Positions 4,721 to 5,009 of a stretch of DNA of 5,009 nt are shown here, one piece after another. The notes under the pieces are model-generated. The model was not told the origin of the DNA. It did not search any database and worked only from the letters and a program-made list of their open reading frames with translations. A program made the position numbers and the translations under genes. This DNA is from Pseudomonadota bacterium. Its GTDB lineage: Bacteria; Pseudomonadota; Alphaproteobacteria; Azospirillales; Azospirillaceae. The number at the start of each line of letters is the position of its first letter. Positions within the stretch are counted from its first letter, which is position 1. The stretch is from NCBI GenBank assembly GCA_023412175.1, contig JAEYOB010000651.1, positions 1 to 5,009 of the forward strand. Reading direction: 5' to 3'.

Positions 4721-5009
4721 GTGACCGCGAGCACCAAGACGCCGCTCCTCGACCAGATTCGTACCCCCGCCGACCTGCGGGCGTTGAGACCGGACATGCT
4801 CCGCCAGTTCACGGACGAGCTGCGCACCGAGACCATCGATGCGGTCTCGGTCACCGGCGGCCACCTCGGCGCCGGACTCGGCGTCGTCGAGCTGACGGTG
4901 GCCCTGCACTACGTCTTCAACACGCCGGAGGACCGGCTGATCTGGGACGTCGGCCACCAGTGCTACCCGCACAAGATCCTCACCGGCCGGCGCGACCGCA
5001 TCCGCACCC
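4721..5009 (+). CDS. dxs: 1-deoxy-D-xylulose-5-phosphate synthase, N-terminal part (3' truncated by window)
   Basis: Only the first 96 residues are present. Dxs joins pyruvate and glyceraldehyde 3-phosphate, using thiamine diphosphate, to make DXP, the entry step of the MEP isoprenoid pathway and also a precursor of thiamine and pyridoxal. Family motifs are [14 protein letters not shown] (9-22), [18 protein letters not shown] (37-54), [12 protein letters not shown] and [19 protein letters not shown] (73-91). H48 corresponds to the essential H49 of the E. coli enzyme, and H79 lies in the thiamine-diphosphate pocket motif DVGHQ. The GTG start is supported by AAAGGGAG 7 nt upstream. It follows ispA by 13 nt, so both steps of isoprenoid supply are probably co-expressed. 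About 540 further residues are expected beyond the window. Confidence 0.96.
   Translation, partial: MTASTKTPLLDQIRTPADLRALRPDMLRQFTDELRTETIDAVSVTGGHLGAGLGVVELTVALHYVFNTPEDRLIWDVGHQCYPHKILTGRRDRIRT

Noticed and set aside
3763..4854. 363-codon open frame antisense to ispA and dxs
   Set aside because: It is opposite two genes with unmistakable motifs, shows no family resemblance itself, and is explained by the lack of AT-rich stop codons in GC-rich DNA.
1..5009. Phage-defence, toxin-antitoxin, CRISPR or mobile-element signatures
   Set aside because: I looked for transposase motifs, terminal inverted repeats, regularly spaced repeats and small toxin-antitoxin pairs and saw none. Every gene except the 29-residue tail fits a known family in ordinary chromosomal context.

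Overview
This window looks like GC-rich chromosomal DNA from an alphaproteobacterium, probably Rhodospirillales-like. The placement is an inference from near-saturated G/C at third codon positions, from the xseB-ispA-dxs gene order and from the protein flavour. No mobile element, CRISPR array, tRNA or rRNA was seen, and no gap between genes exceeds about 200 bp.

Left part (1-1571): the 3' end of an unrecognised plus-strand gene meets, tail to tail and 3 bp apart, a minus-strand gene. That gene encodes a two-part signalling protein: a degraded histidine-kinase-type ATPase fold joined to an intact C-terminal receiver domain. A short divergent region carrying a three-copy TTTGC repeat follows, then a small DUF423-family membrane protein.

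Middle part (1578-3419): a minus-strand ArsR-family regulator has two cysteines (C30 and C96) placed and spaced as in the persulfide sensors SqrR and BigR. Across an AT-rich divergent promoter region it faces a tusA-like sulfur-carrier gene. This pair suggests a small reactive-sulfur-responsive unit. A zinc-dependent histone-deacetylase-family amidohydrolase follows on the same strand, with a candidate structured leader in front of it.

Right part (3561-5009): xseB (exonuclease VII small subunit), ispA (farnesyl diphosphate synthase) and dxs (DXP synthase, cut by the window edge) are packed with 1-nt and 13-nt gaps and are probably co-transcribed. Dxs makes the first intermediate of the MEP isoprenoid pathway, and IspA condenses the pathway's C5 products into farnesyl diphosphate.

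The most interesting points are the SqrR/BigR-like regulator paired with TusA, and the receiver protein whose kinase half has lost its ATP-binding motifs. Neither amounts to a clearly new system on sequence alone. Promoter and operator calls are by-eye matches and are tentative.
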